A DNA stretch of 64,000 nucleotides from Homalodisca vitripennis (GCF_021130785.1 NC_060211.1:21747001-21811000); one strand, 5' to 3'. Shown: positions 33,401 through 46,221, counted from the first letter of the stretch. The notes: generated by a model from the letters alone, not told the origin. Numbers and translations are program-made.

Positions 33401-35590
33401 GTAAACCCTTCTGAAGAACAAAGGAGATAGGCTTTATGTGCAGTACACCCTGTGTTTAGGCTTGAAATGTCTTTTATAAATTGAAATTCAATTAATAAAT
33501 GCGACTTGCATAGTTAATCTAAGATAAATTTAGCAAAATATAAGTTTCGTATAAAGAATATATTTGAAGATAAAGAAATGATTTGAATATAAATTGGTGT
33601 ATTGTATTTAAAATCTTGACACACTCTTTAGCAGAATACGGTGGATCACTATAGATGGGAGACAGTCTGTGCACGTGGTATTGGTCTTTTACTATTTTTT
33701 TAAGCCTAGACCAGGAAAGGAAGCGGGACGTCAACACGCTCTATTGTCTTGGAAACGTGCCAATTAGCATTGAATAAGCAGACGTCCTGGTTTTTTGTGA
33801 AATCGACAAAGGAATATTTTCCAAAAACGAAATCAGTGGTCAGTTACATTAGTTATGTTGGGATAGAAACGGAAGGATATAAAAGGGTTATTAATAAGAA
33901 TCAAGTTTTTTCTCACATTGTTTTTCTTTTCTAAATGTTAACTCGTTGTCAGCTAACCTTGAAGAGACCATAAGAGTGGTAACTGTGAGTCTCTTTATGT
34001 GACAGTGATATAACCATTATGTATTCCACTGTTGGTTTTTCCGTGTATAAAATTAGAAAAAATGTAACCCAAGAAAGAAAGGATTTAATATTGTTAAACT
34101 TTTTGGTAGTTTTCCATTTCGACCTTCACCAAAACTAGCGGACTGGCGATCAATTCCTCTATAGATTTTAAGAAAAAAAACCAGGTTTGTGCTTATACAA
34201 TGTAAATGGGCTCTGGGATTCTGGAGTACTATGGAGGAATGACCTTTTTACTCTCTCGTTTAGAACGCAACGAAAACAAATTTTATAGCGCAGCCTTTAT
34301 TTCTACGAAGGCTTAATAATACGACTCATTATAGCCTGTTCAGCAATAACGACATCACTCCATGTACAGTAAACATTTTTGCGTAACATTTCATGTGCCA
34401 TACAATATTGATATCTTTGGTAATAGTTGTAAATTTTTTATTTATAAATACATACCATACATGGGGACAGAGTCTGAAGGCTATGTTCTAGCTTTACATA
34501 AAGCAATCATTAATAGAAGTTGATTAACCTCTCTCATTGTGCCCTGGGAACTTTGAGAGCTACTTTCATTTTAGGAATACATTTAAGAAATAATTAAAAT
34601 TTCTAGTTCCATGACTTCTTCCTTCCATTATTTCTTTATGAAAATAACATTGGGGAAAATCTGTAGCTGCTTGTGAAACTTAGGTGGACTTTCGCTAGCT
34701 GAAGTCACTAACTAACTTCACTCCTTGTACTGTACCCACCTATTCTTTTTTAAGTTTGGCCTGATTAAGGTCTGGGTGGCAACGTAGAAGTTTTTGTGTA
34801 TCGCGGCCTTATTTTGTTTAAAAGGTTATCTAACAAATCGTCAACTAACTGATGATGTTTAGGTTGCGATTAGTATACATTGGTTATATTTGTGAATTTA
34901 ACAAGTTTATATGAACTCTTTTTATTCAATAAAATATCAGATTGACCCACTAATTTATTTTGCAATACTATAATAAAAAAAGTTTGCTTTTATTAGTGAA
35001 TGTCATTGAAAGTTTTATATCCAAACAAACTTCAAGACATCTTTAAACTCTCGTATTGCGGTAAACTACCTGTTCTTTCATAAAACAATGAACGTTTTTT
35101 AAGACAATAAAAATGTTCTATCTATAAAATTACCTGAAATAGATGGAAATATACGTTATAAAACCAAGCTTAATAAACAAAGCTGTAAATGTCGGCACAT
35201 AAGTTATGCTGGACTTCCTTGACATTGTGAAATGGCATTTGGAAAAAAGCGGAAAACAGAGAAATCAACACTAAAATGGCTCAGTTATCCATTATTTTCC
35301 ACACTGCAGTCTGAGAAAAAACAATAATTCTTAAACAACCTTAATAAACCTTATAAAAACCTTATGAAAAGTTATTTTCAAATGTTGCTCGAACTTCGTA
35401 AGGTTTTCTTCCTTAACCACAATAGGCTTCTGACCATAATATATAAGCACACAATAAAAATAACTATGACATTGGATGTATCTTAGGCACAAAATATATG
35501 GCAATGGGTAGCATTAAACACTATTTAATGAAGTAGGTCTACGAGACCTATGTATTTGAATTCTCTTAATTGGCGCAACATAACAATCTC
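33401..35590. other. Unassigned intergenic DNA
   Basis: AT-rich with short frames on both strands and no recognisable motif. A TA tract begins at about 35,597. Confidence 0.45.
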
Positions 35591-35592
35591 AG

Positions 35593-35627
<35 letters not shown>

Positions 35628-35964
35628 TTTGTTGTGAGTATGTATGTATATATGTATATATATATATACTGTATATATATATAATATAATATAATAAACA
35701 AATTAGACTTCTTAGTTTAAATTTCCTTTAATATTTCGGCTTTGCCGTTTTCAAAAAGGTATAATAAAAGGTATAATAAAAAGTATAAAACAAAAATAAC
35801 ACAGCAACAAAATTTACACAAGGAAATAAATAAACATTTGCGTAAATAAATAAACAGGAATTTTTGAACATGTGATTAACACCAAAGAGAAATATCATGA
35901 ACAGAGAAAGAATTTAGAAAAATAATTTAGAAAAAAATTATAATAACAAAAACAATTGATCATT

Positions 35965-36360
35965 TCATATTTTATTCAGACCAAAGGGTACTTTTGATTT
36001 TAATATTAACTGATGTGCCTGTTCTAAATTTTCTAAGTAAATTTTGTTTCCATCTTCTGGTACTTTGCAAATACCTTTCAATGAATAACATTGTTCAAAA
36101 TTTTGTTGGTGGCCTAATGCGTGTTGTGAAACCAATTTTTCATCCTGTTTTTTAGACGAACAACGATGATTATTCATTCTTATGTGCAATGGATTGGTTG
36201 TCAATCCAACATAATCCATTGCAAAATTTTTACATGTTAATTGATAAATTACATTTTTGCTTTTGCAATTAATTTCTCCTCTGATAGGGTAAATTTTCTT
36301 TGTTTTACTACTGGTAAAAAAATTGGACGATTTTATAATTTTGCAAGTATTACATCGTTT
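35965..36360 (-). pseudogene. GIY-YIG endonuclease domain of the Penelope element
   Basis: The frame continues from a Cys-containing linker (CNTCKIIKSS, INCKSKNVIYQLTCKNF) into DYVGLTTNPLHIRMNNHR, matching the (G)YVGxT...LxxRxxxH start of Penelope GIY-YIG domains. It ends after LILKSKVPFGLNKI. It is in the same frame as the upstream connecting region apart from one stop codon. Confidence 0.75.
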
Positions 36361-36699
36361 GTCTTTTCAGGGTTGACACTTAAAACTTTTCTTCTTTTCT
36401 GAATTTTGAATGTCAGTAGGTGGCAATTTGGGCCGTACCAGAAGATTTTTCAGGTTAGTATTTCTACGAAACAATAGCCTGGGTGGTTTTGAAAATATGT
36501 TTTTAGTAATTGGTGAAGATTCAAGAATTTTGTGTGCCGTTCTTAGAATATTGTTTGTTTTATATAAACCAGGAAAATATTTTGTTATAAATTTTACATC
36601 ATCATTATTTTGGTTTTTTATGAACATTAGAGTGTTTAATTTGATTATTTATAAATTTTGAAGGTTATTTTCTTTTTACAAATGCATTTCCAAGTTTTT

Positions 36700-37131
36700 C
36701 TAGATAATTTTGAAAATCTGCACTATCAGTACATAATTTTTGGCCCTAACTGACAAACCCTTTGGTACTGATTTTTTGACATGTACAGGATGGCAGCTGT
36801 TGAAATGTAGATAATCCATTGTGTTACTGTCTTTAATATGAATTTTTGTTTTGAGAAATCTAGATTTAATAAAAACATCTACATCCAAGAATGTTATGAT
36901 TTCTTTAGAAAAATTTCCAGGTAAATTCCAAAATAGAGAATTTGTTCAGATTTTCCAAAAATTCTTTTAAATGTTCAAAGCTATTATTCCAGATCATAAA
37001 AATATCGTCAATGAATCTCAACCATACAAGAGGTTTGTAGGATTGAGAATTCAAAAAATCTTCTTCTAATTTTGCCATAAATAGATTAGCATACGCAGGT
37101 GCCATCCTGGTGCCCATAACTGTTCCATTAA
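36700..37131 (-). pseudogene. Penelope reverse transcriptase, frameshifted
   Basis: Two frames, 36905-37117 (with upstream codons back to about 37131) and 36700-36888, together give the palm region. FIDDIFMIW supplies the catalytic D-D pair, and HFNSCHPVHVKKSVPKG is typical of the post-palm segment in Penelope elements. The N-terminal fingers are missing, cut off at the TA tract. Confidence 0.8.
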
Positions 37132-37139
37132 TTTGGATG

Positions 37140-37141
37140 TA

Positions 37142-37198
<57 letters not shown>
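37140..37198. repeat. Long TA microsatellite
   Basis: About 52 nt of alternating TA, at the truncated end of the Penelope element. A second TA-rich tract is at 35597-35690 on its other side. Confidence 0.95.
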
Positions 37199-37200
<2 letters not shown>

Positions 37201-37214
37201 CTCACAACAAATCG

Positions 37215-38180
37215 TGTGAAACCACGGGCAACAGTTAGTTTAAGAAAATTACATGAACTTTTGAGTTAGATAATCATAATAAGTACACATTGCTAACTAT
37301 TATCACCTGTCACTTTGGACGCAAATTTTTGCCAATTAACTTGTTTTTCGTGGTATATCGTCTTTAAATTGCATATATGCTAAACACTCCTGCGATAAGT
37401 GATTGTAAATCGAAGATAACCTTGGTACCAGTTAAATTTGGTTAACTGAAACCTAAAAAACGTTTTCCGAATCCCACAGTATTACGGGAAACTATTAAGA
37501 CCTTACTTTTCATAATAAGCCTTCCATACCCTTTAAAGAATATTAAAAAGAATTAGCCAACCTTATTTAGCCGTTCTCAAAATTAGCGCTTAGCTATTCA
37601 TTTAATGATTAATTATTAAGACAATTTGAAAAAATATGTGTGTATTAAATATATATTTTCTTAATAAACATTATTTCTAAATTAATTAAAGGTTTAAAAT
37701 GCGTTTTTATTAACTAAATTAAACATTTTTAAAATAAAAACACGCTACTCAACCAAGCTATACCACATGTATATGCTGTACAAATAAAAATTTTTATCAC
37801 CAGCCGTTTTTGTTTGAGCGGGCTTACAAAAAGGCCTAAATTACCTATTTTAAACACCTGTAATTTCACTTGGAGTAATAAAACCAAATTTTCTCCTTTA
37901 ATAAAGAAGGTTTCTGAAGGAGCTTAGAATTTCATGTACATTTTTTCAATCACAAAATCGAGCTTACAAAACTATTTTATTAGGTACTTAAAACATATTA
38001 TAAGAAATATTTGTAACCCTTATTTGAAATAAAGTGAACCAATCACATTGAATATCTTAAGATTACTGGAAAAATACATTATTGCTGAAAATATTTAAAC
38101 ATAATAATTTCATTAAAATATATAGAAAGAACATTTACAGAAAATAATTCATAGAAAATAAAAGTTAAATAATGTTAGCA
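37215..38180. other. Unassigned intergenic DNA
   Basis: Begins with tgaaaccacgggcaacagtt, a type of string common at ends of insect repeats. Otherwise AT-rich and unrecognised. Confidence 0.4.
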
Positions 38181-38439
38181 TTACAAAGCAGCTTTGTAAT
38201 GTAAAGGGCAAACCTGATATAATGATCCTAACCTGTGACACATACACAGAAAATATCCATTCTGGCTAAGTAGTAAGTTATTCCTGTTCGCATTGAAGTT
38301 TAACATTTCCCCAATGACCTTCACTATGTTCCAGCCTGCCCCAATCAGACTGTGTAGGTAACAGTACTTCCTCATATTTAGTCTAGCAATAGCCTTTATC
38401 ATCAATAGAGCTCCATCCACACTAACAGTCATCTTCTGT

Positions 38440-38565
38440 AGTAACCTTCACCTATCAATCTACCCTTTTAATCTATTGTACGAGTATCACTCTTTGCGGT
38501 TAGTGATGTGCTACACCTGGACATCCATTGGGTTGCCCAGAGATATAAGTTACATTTGGGCCCAT
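38440..38565 (-). mobile_element. Fragment of the LINE 3'-tail family
   Basis: Shares the order tatcaatct...tgcggttagtgatg...cctggacatccattgggttg with the copies at 33.2-33.35 kb and 745-880. The adjacent antisense 83-codon frame at 38181-38432 is unbroken but unrecognised, and may be part of the same or another element. Confidence 0.45.
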
Positions 38566-38977
38566 GAATTCCAAAATCCCTCCCTTAAATTTAAAGAAAA
38601 ACGTAGTAAATATGATCTGTAGCACGGTGGCTTTTTTCTCACGTCCAAATTCAAATTCAAAGTACGTTTTTTCGGCTTTCGAAGCATGGGACGAGAACTA
38701 CCTCTCCCTCTCGCTTAAGGTATTAAGTGTTGCTTTTTATTTCTGGTTCTCACCTCATTAAATTTATACTGTGTTGCCTTTCCCTGACGTTAGCCAAACA
38801 AATAAGAGATGTAGATTTAAAAACAGATTTTTCCTCTTCTGAGCGTAAGATTACAGGTTTAAAATATGTTAGGGCGACGGTACTTACGAACTGCTTACTG
38901 TATTCCGATTTCGAGAGGTCGTAAAACTTAATGTTACCCTATAATTCACGGTGCTCTGCAGTATTTAAGATTCACGA
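38566..38977. other. Unassigned intergenic DNA
   Basis: Two overlapping 65-codon frames without recognisable motifs. Confidence 0.4.
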
Positions 38978-39330
38978 TTAGACACGTATACAGATAAGTG
39001 TTATCTATCACAATTACACACATGCAACCAGAGTGTGATGAGATTTGTAGTTGAGCTGTTAACCTCAAAGTTGTGTCTACCCGTGATGAATATTTAGGTC
39101 AAATACAACAGAAAATAAAGGTTGGTTTGTTATGTGATGGAGGTTAATTACACACGTGATAGGTTCCAATTAGACTCGTATATAGATAACTGTTATCTAT
39201 CACAGTTACACACATGCAATCAGGTGTGATGCGATTTGTAGATTAGCTGTTAATCTCAAGGTCGTATTTACCCGTGGAGATTGATAAGGTAAAACACAAC
39301 AGAAAAAAGGTTGATTTGTTATCTCAAAGA
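38978..39330. repeat. 192-bp tandem duplication
   Basis: The string gttatctatcac followed by ttacacacatgcaa occurs in both copies, starting at 38980 and 39172. Both include gatttgtag, gagctgttaa or tagctgttaa, and acaacagaaaa. Period is 192 nt with many substitutions; the second copy is slightly truncated. Confidence 0.8.
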
Positions 39331-40960
39331 TATATAAAATATTTCAAGTTTTTACCCTGTCCCTCTAAAAAGTATACTAGCAATGATTATTTTCATACAT
39401 AAAAAAAGAATGTTGTTAGTTTTACCAATGACACCCGAAAAGCGGACTGCGTATTTAGTTGGGAGCCTTCCGACATTATGGATGGTTATTTTTGCACTCA
39501 GGAGGCTTAAAGTTTGGTATGTTTTCCTAAAATGCCAAAGAGTGTAGTTGAAATTAATAAAAAAGTACTTATTGCTTTAAAAATATAAAGTATAATTTGT
39601 TTAAAACTGACCCACTTGTGAGAAGCCGCGGAGAAACAAAAGTGAGTATTCCTAGGGATGCTGATCACTGCATGCTCAACTGCATGTTTGTCTGACGAGG
39701 TAAAATGAGGTATGGACTTGAAACTTTGAATTTGGGATGTGGTACTCCTTCTTTGATAAAAAATCTGAATGTTACAGAGTACATCCATATTGTAGGCTAA
39801 AGTAAAAATTCATTAGATACGTTTGTAAAAGTACACCAGACAACGAGTCGTAACAGGCTTTGCTGAGGTTACACGCAAACTTTTAAATCTGTAGCTCATT
39901 TCCATTCGACAGATACTCATATGTCAGACACTCATAACAAATTGATACAAAAATCATGCATCGCAGAACTTATTCTTGTAGAAATGAAATTTCATACGAA
40001 ATTGAAAGTCATGATAATTATATTTAGATTTATGTTCAATAAATTAACGTTCATGTTAGTGTTAAAGTTATAAATCTCTACGCAGTAATTCACAATTAAA
40101 TTTTAAATAACAATATTTTGTGTGTTGGGATAGTTAGGCTACAATACGTGTTAAGTTTGTTTGAATTGATTTATTCTGCCATTTTTCGTTGCCATCGTAG
40201 TTACCCCTAAGACCAATTATGTTAACATATTCACTAACACGCTCAGCCAAATCCCATGTAGTGACAAGCTCCGTCATAGAATTGTTTTCTTCATAAATAA
40301 ATGAAGCATCCTGCACAGTTACAAGTCTTTTAGGTCAGTTCGTTTTCTAGTTATCTTGTGGACAGATAGATAAACATACAGAAATGACATGTTTCGCTAA
40401 AGCTCAACCCATTTACAAATTATAGTAAACATTTATTTGGGGTTGACCAAACTTGTATGAACTAAATGGATTTTGTCATAAGATTTGTTTTGGAGAGATA
40501 ACTATAACTACTATGTGGCACATGTATACGTTAGTGTATTTTTATTTTCAGTACGAAAGTAAATACCGTAAGTAAAATAACTGATAAAATATACTAATAC
40601 TAAAGCACATGTATTAATATTAGAAATCACCGGCCTACCGCGGTTATTCCAGCTGACATAGGCTCGGTAATTACTAGACTTAGATTTACTTACATAAATC
40701 ATCGCACTATCTGCCTGTCTGTATGTCTGTATGACTGAAACAAGTTTATTTAGTAAGCGTAAATATTCCACTGACTTAAAAAAGGCCAAAAATCTGCAAG
40801 AGCTTGAATCTTGCGATAGTATATTTATTTAAACGTTCCATACTATATTCGATTATGGATTAGTAACAATAGTCCTGCATTAAATGCTCAGAGGTCATTA
40901 TTATACATACATGTTTCACTAACTCAAACTTCAAATTATAATGAAACTTTGAAGTACCTT
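39331..40960. other. Unassigned intergenic DNA
   Basis: Contains antisense frames of 93, 60 and 92 codons with no recognisable domain. Nothing else was seen. Confidence 0.4.
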
Positions 40961-41340
40961 AATTTGAGTTGTTACGAGAATCAATGTGATTGTATCACTC
41001 TTCCTCAAAGCAGCACTGTGAAGTCTTTGACTATAATTTGAGTTGTTACAAGAATCAATGTGATTGTATCACTCTTCCTCAAAGCAGCACTGTGAAGTCT
41101 TTGACTATAATTTGAGTTGTTACGAGAATCAATGTGATTGTATCACTCTTCCTCAAAGCAGCACTGTGAAGTCTTTGACTATAATTTGAGTTGTTACGAG
41201 AATCAATGTGATTGTATCACTCTTCCTCAAAGCAGCACTGTGAAGTCTTTGACTATAATTTGAGTTGTTACAAGAATCAATGTGATTGTATCACTCTTCC
41301 TCAAAGCAGCACTGTGAAGTCTTTGACTATAATTTTAGTT
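40961..41340. repeat. Five-unit 74-bp satellite array
   Basis: Units start at 40961, 41035, 41109, 41183 and 41257; a sixth breaks off after aatttt at 41331. Units are nearly identical. The visible variant is gttacgagaa in units 1, 3 and 4 versus gttacaagaa in units 2 and 5. Each unit contains tcaaag...ctttga, able to form a short hairpin. No open frame runs through. Confidence 0.97.
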
Positions 41341-42149
41341 AGTTTTATTAGTTTAGAAATTTTTATTAGTTTAAATTTTTGAAATGTTTGAAAATCTTAT
41401 AAAATATGATTAATGGAATTTCAATTATCAAACCTTTCTGAAGGTGTGGTATAGAGATAATACACTTAGAAAACTCGTAGCATTGTTTGATTTTACAGTC
41501 ATACACACTTAGCCTACCTGATATAACAATAGCCTCAATGCAAAGAATATATGAGGATCTATTTATTATGCTATAATTACTGCTGCAATGCCTGAAGTTA
41601 TACATTAAAACTGTATAAAGTAATTAAAAATGTGTACTTAAATTATATGTTTCCATCTTTGCAAATGTATGAAATGTTATAAATTCATTACTAAATTGAG
41701 TAAAAATAATTAATAAACATCCATTATTATAGTAAAAGGTGTATTTTAATCATTATTTTTTTACAGTTAGCAATTCTCCAAATTCCCTTTAATATTTGCA
41801 AAATATGTGTTGCAGTAACAATTAGTCGCGCTAATGACACTGGACGCCTTAACTCAGAAACTATCTTAAAAACAAGAATATTAGTGTCAACCATTATAAA
41901 TAAGTATTAAAATTAATTACAATTTAGCAACAATCTAGAGAGTAACAAAAAAGCCCTTAAGCCTATAGAGAGTAGAAGCTTGCTTTGTTTGCCACAACGA
42001 TAAGGCGCTAGATTTCTCGACGATACTGTTATCGCAAGATAGTGATATTTAAATCGTTACAAACTCCCACGGTGAATAAGGAAGTTCCTTAGATTAGAAC
42101 GAGAAGTTAAGAAACCTCTCCTTCTACTTTGTTCTAAAAGAACCTGTAC
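41341..42149. other. Unassigned intergenic DNA
   Basis: AT-rich with one 79-codon antisense frame of no recognised type. Confidence 0.4.
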
Positions 42150-43690
42150 GAGCTTGCTCCGGGAGTGACAGGATATTCAGGATGGCTAAGGTTAGAACAG
42201 TGTTGCCTCCTGTTGAAATTCCCAAGAGGGTAGCGGAAACTATCTCAGTCGTGTTACTTTAGATGAAAAGAAGGCCAACTCCATTGTAGCCTCTCCAGTG
42301 AAAACGACCAGGGGAAAGCACTCCCTCGTGTATAGATTAACAGCTCTGGATGCCTTGCCTCAGAGGCTGTTGTTTAAGCCTTTAACGCAAAGAGAGCTGC
42401 GGGCCAATCCTACAGTCATTCTCTGCAGTAGGATAGACCTATCAATCCATTGAATATATATTGCGTATCCATTGAGATTCAATGCAACATCTCGACGTTT
42501 GCAGTTTATCTATGTATTATTATAGGGGTATTTAGACAATGCTACCCGCCCATTACTGCGGCTAGTTTTAGTCTATAGCGATATAAACCTGCTAATTTTG
42601 CTAACACAGTTTTAGACTTTCAAGCAAATCAAATTACTCATAGGGTTCACTCTTGCCATTTAATTAAGTAGCGTAGTATCCTTTACCACAGTATTTTCCA
42701 AAGTGCTGCTGTCCCTGGTATCTCCTCACAGAGGAGGCATACCCTTTGCTCTCAACCCTTCCATAATGCTGTCCAGTGAGGGGGATACAGTGCACCTTAG
42801 GACCAACCAGGCATCCTTGCCGAGCGATAATATTTGCTTGGTTCTTTGGCACGAGTACCTAATGAAAAGTTTTGCTTGTCTGTTGCCTGATGTATATTTC
42901 AAGACATATTTATTGTTATTATCTTCCCACTGTCTGATTTCCAACATTAGCTGGCTTTTAGAAATATAAAGAAACGGTTTTGGGCCTAAAATGGAAGAGA
43001 AGCTCGAGCTTTAATTAGATTGTCAGCCTTATCGTTCCCTTCTATACCAACATGACCTAGGACTCATGCAATGATTAGATGGTTGTCCCTTTACAATTTG
43101 TTAATGCATTCCAGAACAGTCTTCGACTCACAGATATAAGACGTTCTAGAGCTAATTGGCTGTCAAAAACGTTGTAGATTGTGTTCCATCTCCTTCTCTA
43201 AGACATTCAGACACATTCCTGAATACTGCGTAGACTTTTCCTTGGAAAATCGTCGTATGCGTTCTTAGGGATTTTGCAATCACATATTTAGATTCTGTAA
43301 TACCCATTTCAGCTTTGTCATTCATTTTGTCATGGGTATGTGCACCAAGTCAACCACCCAGGTTTTCTCTTGACCCCGCCTACAGCCCACTCTTGGATTT
43401 ACGGTATTATTACCATACATGGATATTCAAAATTAATTTTGACAGTCTTGATGTCTATAACTGGATTAAATATCAAACCCTATGTAACCTCTTTGAAGAT
43501 ACTCAAGTACCTCTTAATGTCCTATGAAAGGAACTTAAATTTTGTGTCCGACTTAGGCTTAAGTTCATTGTTTCCTCCTTCATATGTGGAAGTGTGATCC
43601 AGCATTTTCTCCAAGGCTGCAATCGGACCAGTGTGGTTATATTCAGACAGGCTAGCCACTATATTTTTTGCTGTCGTTTCCTTGTGTTGT
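42150..43690 (-). mobile_element. LINE (R1/Jockey-type) C-terminal half with RNase H remnant and 3' UTR
   Basis: The minus strand gives, with stops and frameshifts, LEKMLDHTSTY (an end-of-RT region), VIAKSLRTHTTIFQGKVYAV, YNVFDSQLALERL and then VLGHVGIEGNDKADNLIKAR. The last two are RNase H signatures (DSQ near the second acidic site; GHxGIxGNxxAD). A C-terminal region (NRQAKLFIRYSCQRTKQIL) follows in 42726-42947. The 3' UTR at 42510-42150 is the repeat found alone at four other sites in the window. Confidence 0.75.
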
Positions 43691-43894
43691 GTCACTATAC
43701 TAGTGAGGTGTAAGATATTGTTGATATTATTATCGTGTATGACGAATAGACCATTTATATTTAAGGCCCCATGATTTGTCCAGAAGCATATGGCAAATGA
43801 CTGTTGCTATCTAGGTCTTCTTTGATACCCTAACTACATAGCTTACATTAAAAGAGCTTCAGGTACTCCAACATTTATTTTCCAAAGTAGGTTA

Positions 43895-44055
43895 GAGCTA
43901 GCGATCCTTTGAATATATGCAATCAGCTGCTATTCTATTACAATATCTAGAGATTTGTGTGGTGCGCCTCTGTGGACATTCATAGGGTTGGCTAGGTATA
44001 AGAAACATATCGGTTTTTGTAGATTCAAATAGGAAGTATACATCTTCAATGAGAT
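43895..44055 (-). mobile_element. Fragment of the LINE 3'-tail family
   Basis: Shares ggacattcatagggttg, acatatcggtttttg and gattcaa with 33.30-33.38 kb. It lies just upstream (in LINE sense) of the element at 42.15-43.69 kb, so it is a separate insertion. Confidence 0.5.
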
Positions 44056-46024
44056 AATAAAAAATGTCCAACTTAATAAAGCAGGATAATGACATGCTGG
44101 AGAGGCGTTGGGCTGAGATATTTATGGGTATGTGTTCAAACGTATGAGTAAGTGACTCTTGCTCTATCGGGATTCCCAGTAATCACGAGTATTCTGCCAA
44201 GTTCGAATCGACTCGCTTCTGTAAGGACTACGAATGAAATATTGTGCTGAGTAACATCTTCCAAGAAAGTAAAAATATATAATGGCTATTATCCACAACT
44301 ATTCTCAATTTATAAATTTAGTAATTTAATCTTACAATCATAAAGTACTTTATAATTGTTTCCTTAATCAAGTAATCAATAATAATTAGTTAATTTCAAG
44401 CCCAGAATTGGTATATAATGTATAGTACGGTATTTAATATCAATAAATAATTCGGAAATTTGGTTTCTGAACGGCATAAGGCATAAAACAAAAATTCTGG
44501 ACTATTGACAGAAGGTAGTATACCATACTATAATACATAGACAAATGAGAACGGTGCTTTGACTTTCATCGTGCAGGAAGAAAAACCTCCAGTAATATCC
44601 TATTTAGTAAAATAATCCTACGTATTGTGAATTTGCTTAAGTTCAGCTCCTCATCCGGAAATCTACACTTGAAAATAATTTATGTGTATTAAAAATATTT
44701 TATATAATCGTATTAATATTAATAGAACAAATTTTTTGTAATTACCATCTTACTTGAAATTTGTTATATACTCGTCCATATAATGTTCTAAGCTGACATA
44801 TAATGTACATATGGTTCTTCATGGGTAACAAAAGATTGGTTAAAAAACTAACCATTGGCACAATGCACTACCATTGCGTTAGCCTGAGAAGCAAAAATTG
44901 GGAAAGGAATTAATCTGATCCAAAAACTACCAATTAGTTCAAAAAGTGTTGATGATTTGTTGATGTTTCTGAAGCATGCTTGATAACAGAATATGCCTTT
45001 GTATATGACTTGTATGTGGAGGAGTTTTATGCACTGAGACTAAATTGCATGGTTTTGTTTCATGGTACACCAGAAACAAAACCTGGACAATGGGAGAGTA
45101 CATACGACAGTCAATTGTGCAGCAAATAAATACATTTCCTATGAAATCCATACATAGTTATATAACGTAATTAGCCGCGAGAACTTCCCTATACTGTCGG
45201 CCGCTTGGAATATTGCCAAGAGGTCGAACGATTACCAAACAATAGAATTGCTTTTACACAGTTCCAGTGAGGTGAATTTATGGTACTTCGCTTGTATCAC
45301 TTCCCGAGATGCCAGTTACTGCTATCGTATATTGTAAGGTCAGTAAAGTTCAACTAATGTTTTAAATGAAGATCATTTATTCTTCTACCTAGACCTAAAA
45401 TACCAGTTATAGACATTAAAAACACGCTTCTGCTCAAATTTCCTAGAGCATTAGAAATTCGAGTTAAGTTGGAAATCCAATGCTTTCATTGGGTAATACT
45501 TAAGATGAATCAAAGAATCCGGTCCCGTAAATACCAAATTTTCAAGATGGATTGTGGCTGCGTTAGTAGAATTTTAAGAACAAATGTAGAAGCGGCGTTT
45601 ACTCTTCCTCTTACATGCTATGGTGTATTGCAAAGTTACCAAGATTTGGAGGAGATTTAGGGTTGAAAATTTGATTTGATTACAAAGTCCTAGACCAGAA
45701 TCTCTATAATCAATTCTACATAACTCTAGATCTCTCTCTCTCTCACTTGTAATTATCCATTGGGCAGTTAAAAAATAATGATAATTACTAAGAAACATTC
45801 AGATTTTAAAAACATCAACTTAATTATAGTCAAACACTACAATGGCATTCCATTATTAATCGTCCTAGGATACAAGTCTTAGGTATGAAGGTGATTAAGT
45901 TTTCCTTAATTTTGTTCATGATTTAAAACTGTTGCGTACCAATTTAACTTTTGGACTAACCTGGAATTGGTTACTGTTCAAATGAGAGTATGGGATTTCG
46001 AAAGAGGGCTGTGCAAAATTCCCA
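44056..46024. other. Unassigned intergenic DNA
   Basis: Includes a TC microsatellite near 45,731-45,745 and a CpG-richer patch around 45,170-45,230. No coding signal was recognised. Confidence 0.4.
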
Positions 46025-46221
46025 ACTTCCCCCTGGGTATCCCGAACGACTTGCAAGATGCCGTTGTTCACGCAGTAGTCCGCAGCAGGTTGGGCCTTCG
46101 TAACTCAGTTTTGCGGTGGCAGTGATTGCGCCAGGACGCAGCTACACAGCGGCCTCTACATCAGTCACACTCGGCAGCAGTGGTCTAGGCTAACTCGACC
46201 TTTACCTACCTCTACCTCCAG
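46025..46221 (+). promoter_or_regulatory. Candidate promoter and 5' untranslated exon, possibly of gene B
   Basis: A CpG-rich block stands out in AT-rich surroundings (cccgaacgac, ttgcggtgg, gattgcgcc, ggacgcagc, actcggcagc). It contains initiator-like tcagt strings near 46,097 and 46,160. It ends in ctacctccag|gtatgt, a strong splice donor at 46,222. It lies 11.5 kb before gene B exon 1, on the right strand for an untranslated first exon. There is no transcript evidence, and it could belong to an unseen non-coding gene. Confidence 0.4.

Larger units (their letters stand above)
35625..37214 (-). mobile_element. 5'-truncated Penelope-like retroelement
   Basis: Read on the minus strand: the reverse-transcriptase motif GTRMAPAYANLFMAKLEEDF with the catalytic LRFIDDIFMIW (near 37030-37117), then DVDVFIKSRFLKTKIHIKDS after a frameshift at about 36,900. 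A connecting region follows (36367-36627). Last comes a CNTC...CKNF linker running into the GIY-YIG endonuclease start DYVGLTT. An in-frame stop near 36,369 separates the last two parts. The element is flanked by TA tracts and by gatttgttgtgagtat / atactcacaacaaatc inverted repeats at its outer edges. It is not functional. Confidence 0.85.

Noticed and set aside
38181..38432. 83-codon antisense frame
   Set aside because: Unbroken but unrecognised and next to a LINE-tail fragment; insufficient support for a gene.
40961..41340. Regular 74-bp repeats as a CRISPR array
   Set aside because: Whole units are repeated without unique spacers, and the genome is eukaryotic.
44201..44209. Gttcgaatc, a perfect internal B-box core of a tRNA or SINE
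   Set aside because: No matching A box or cloverleaf could be built around it.
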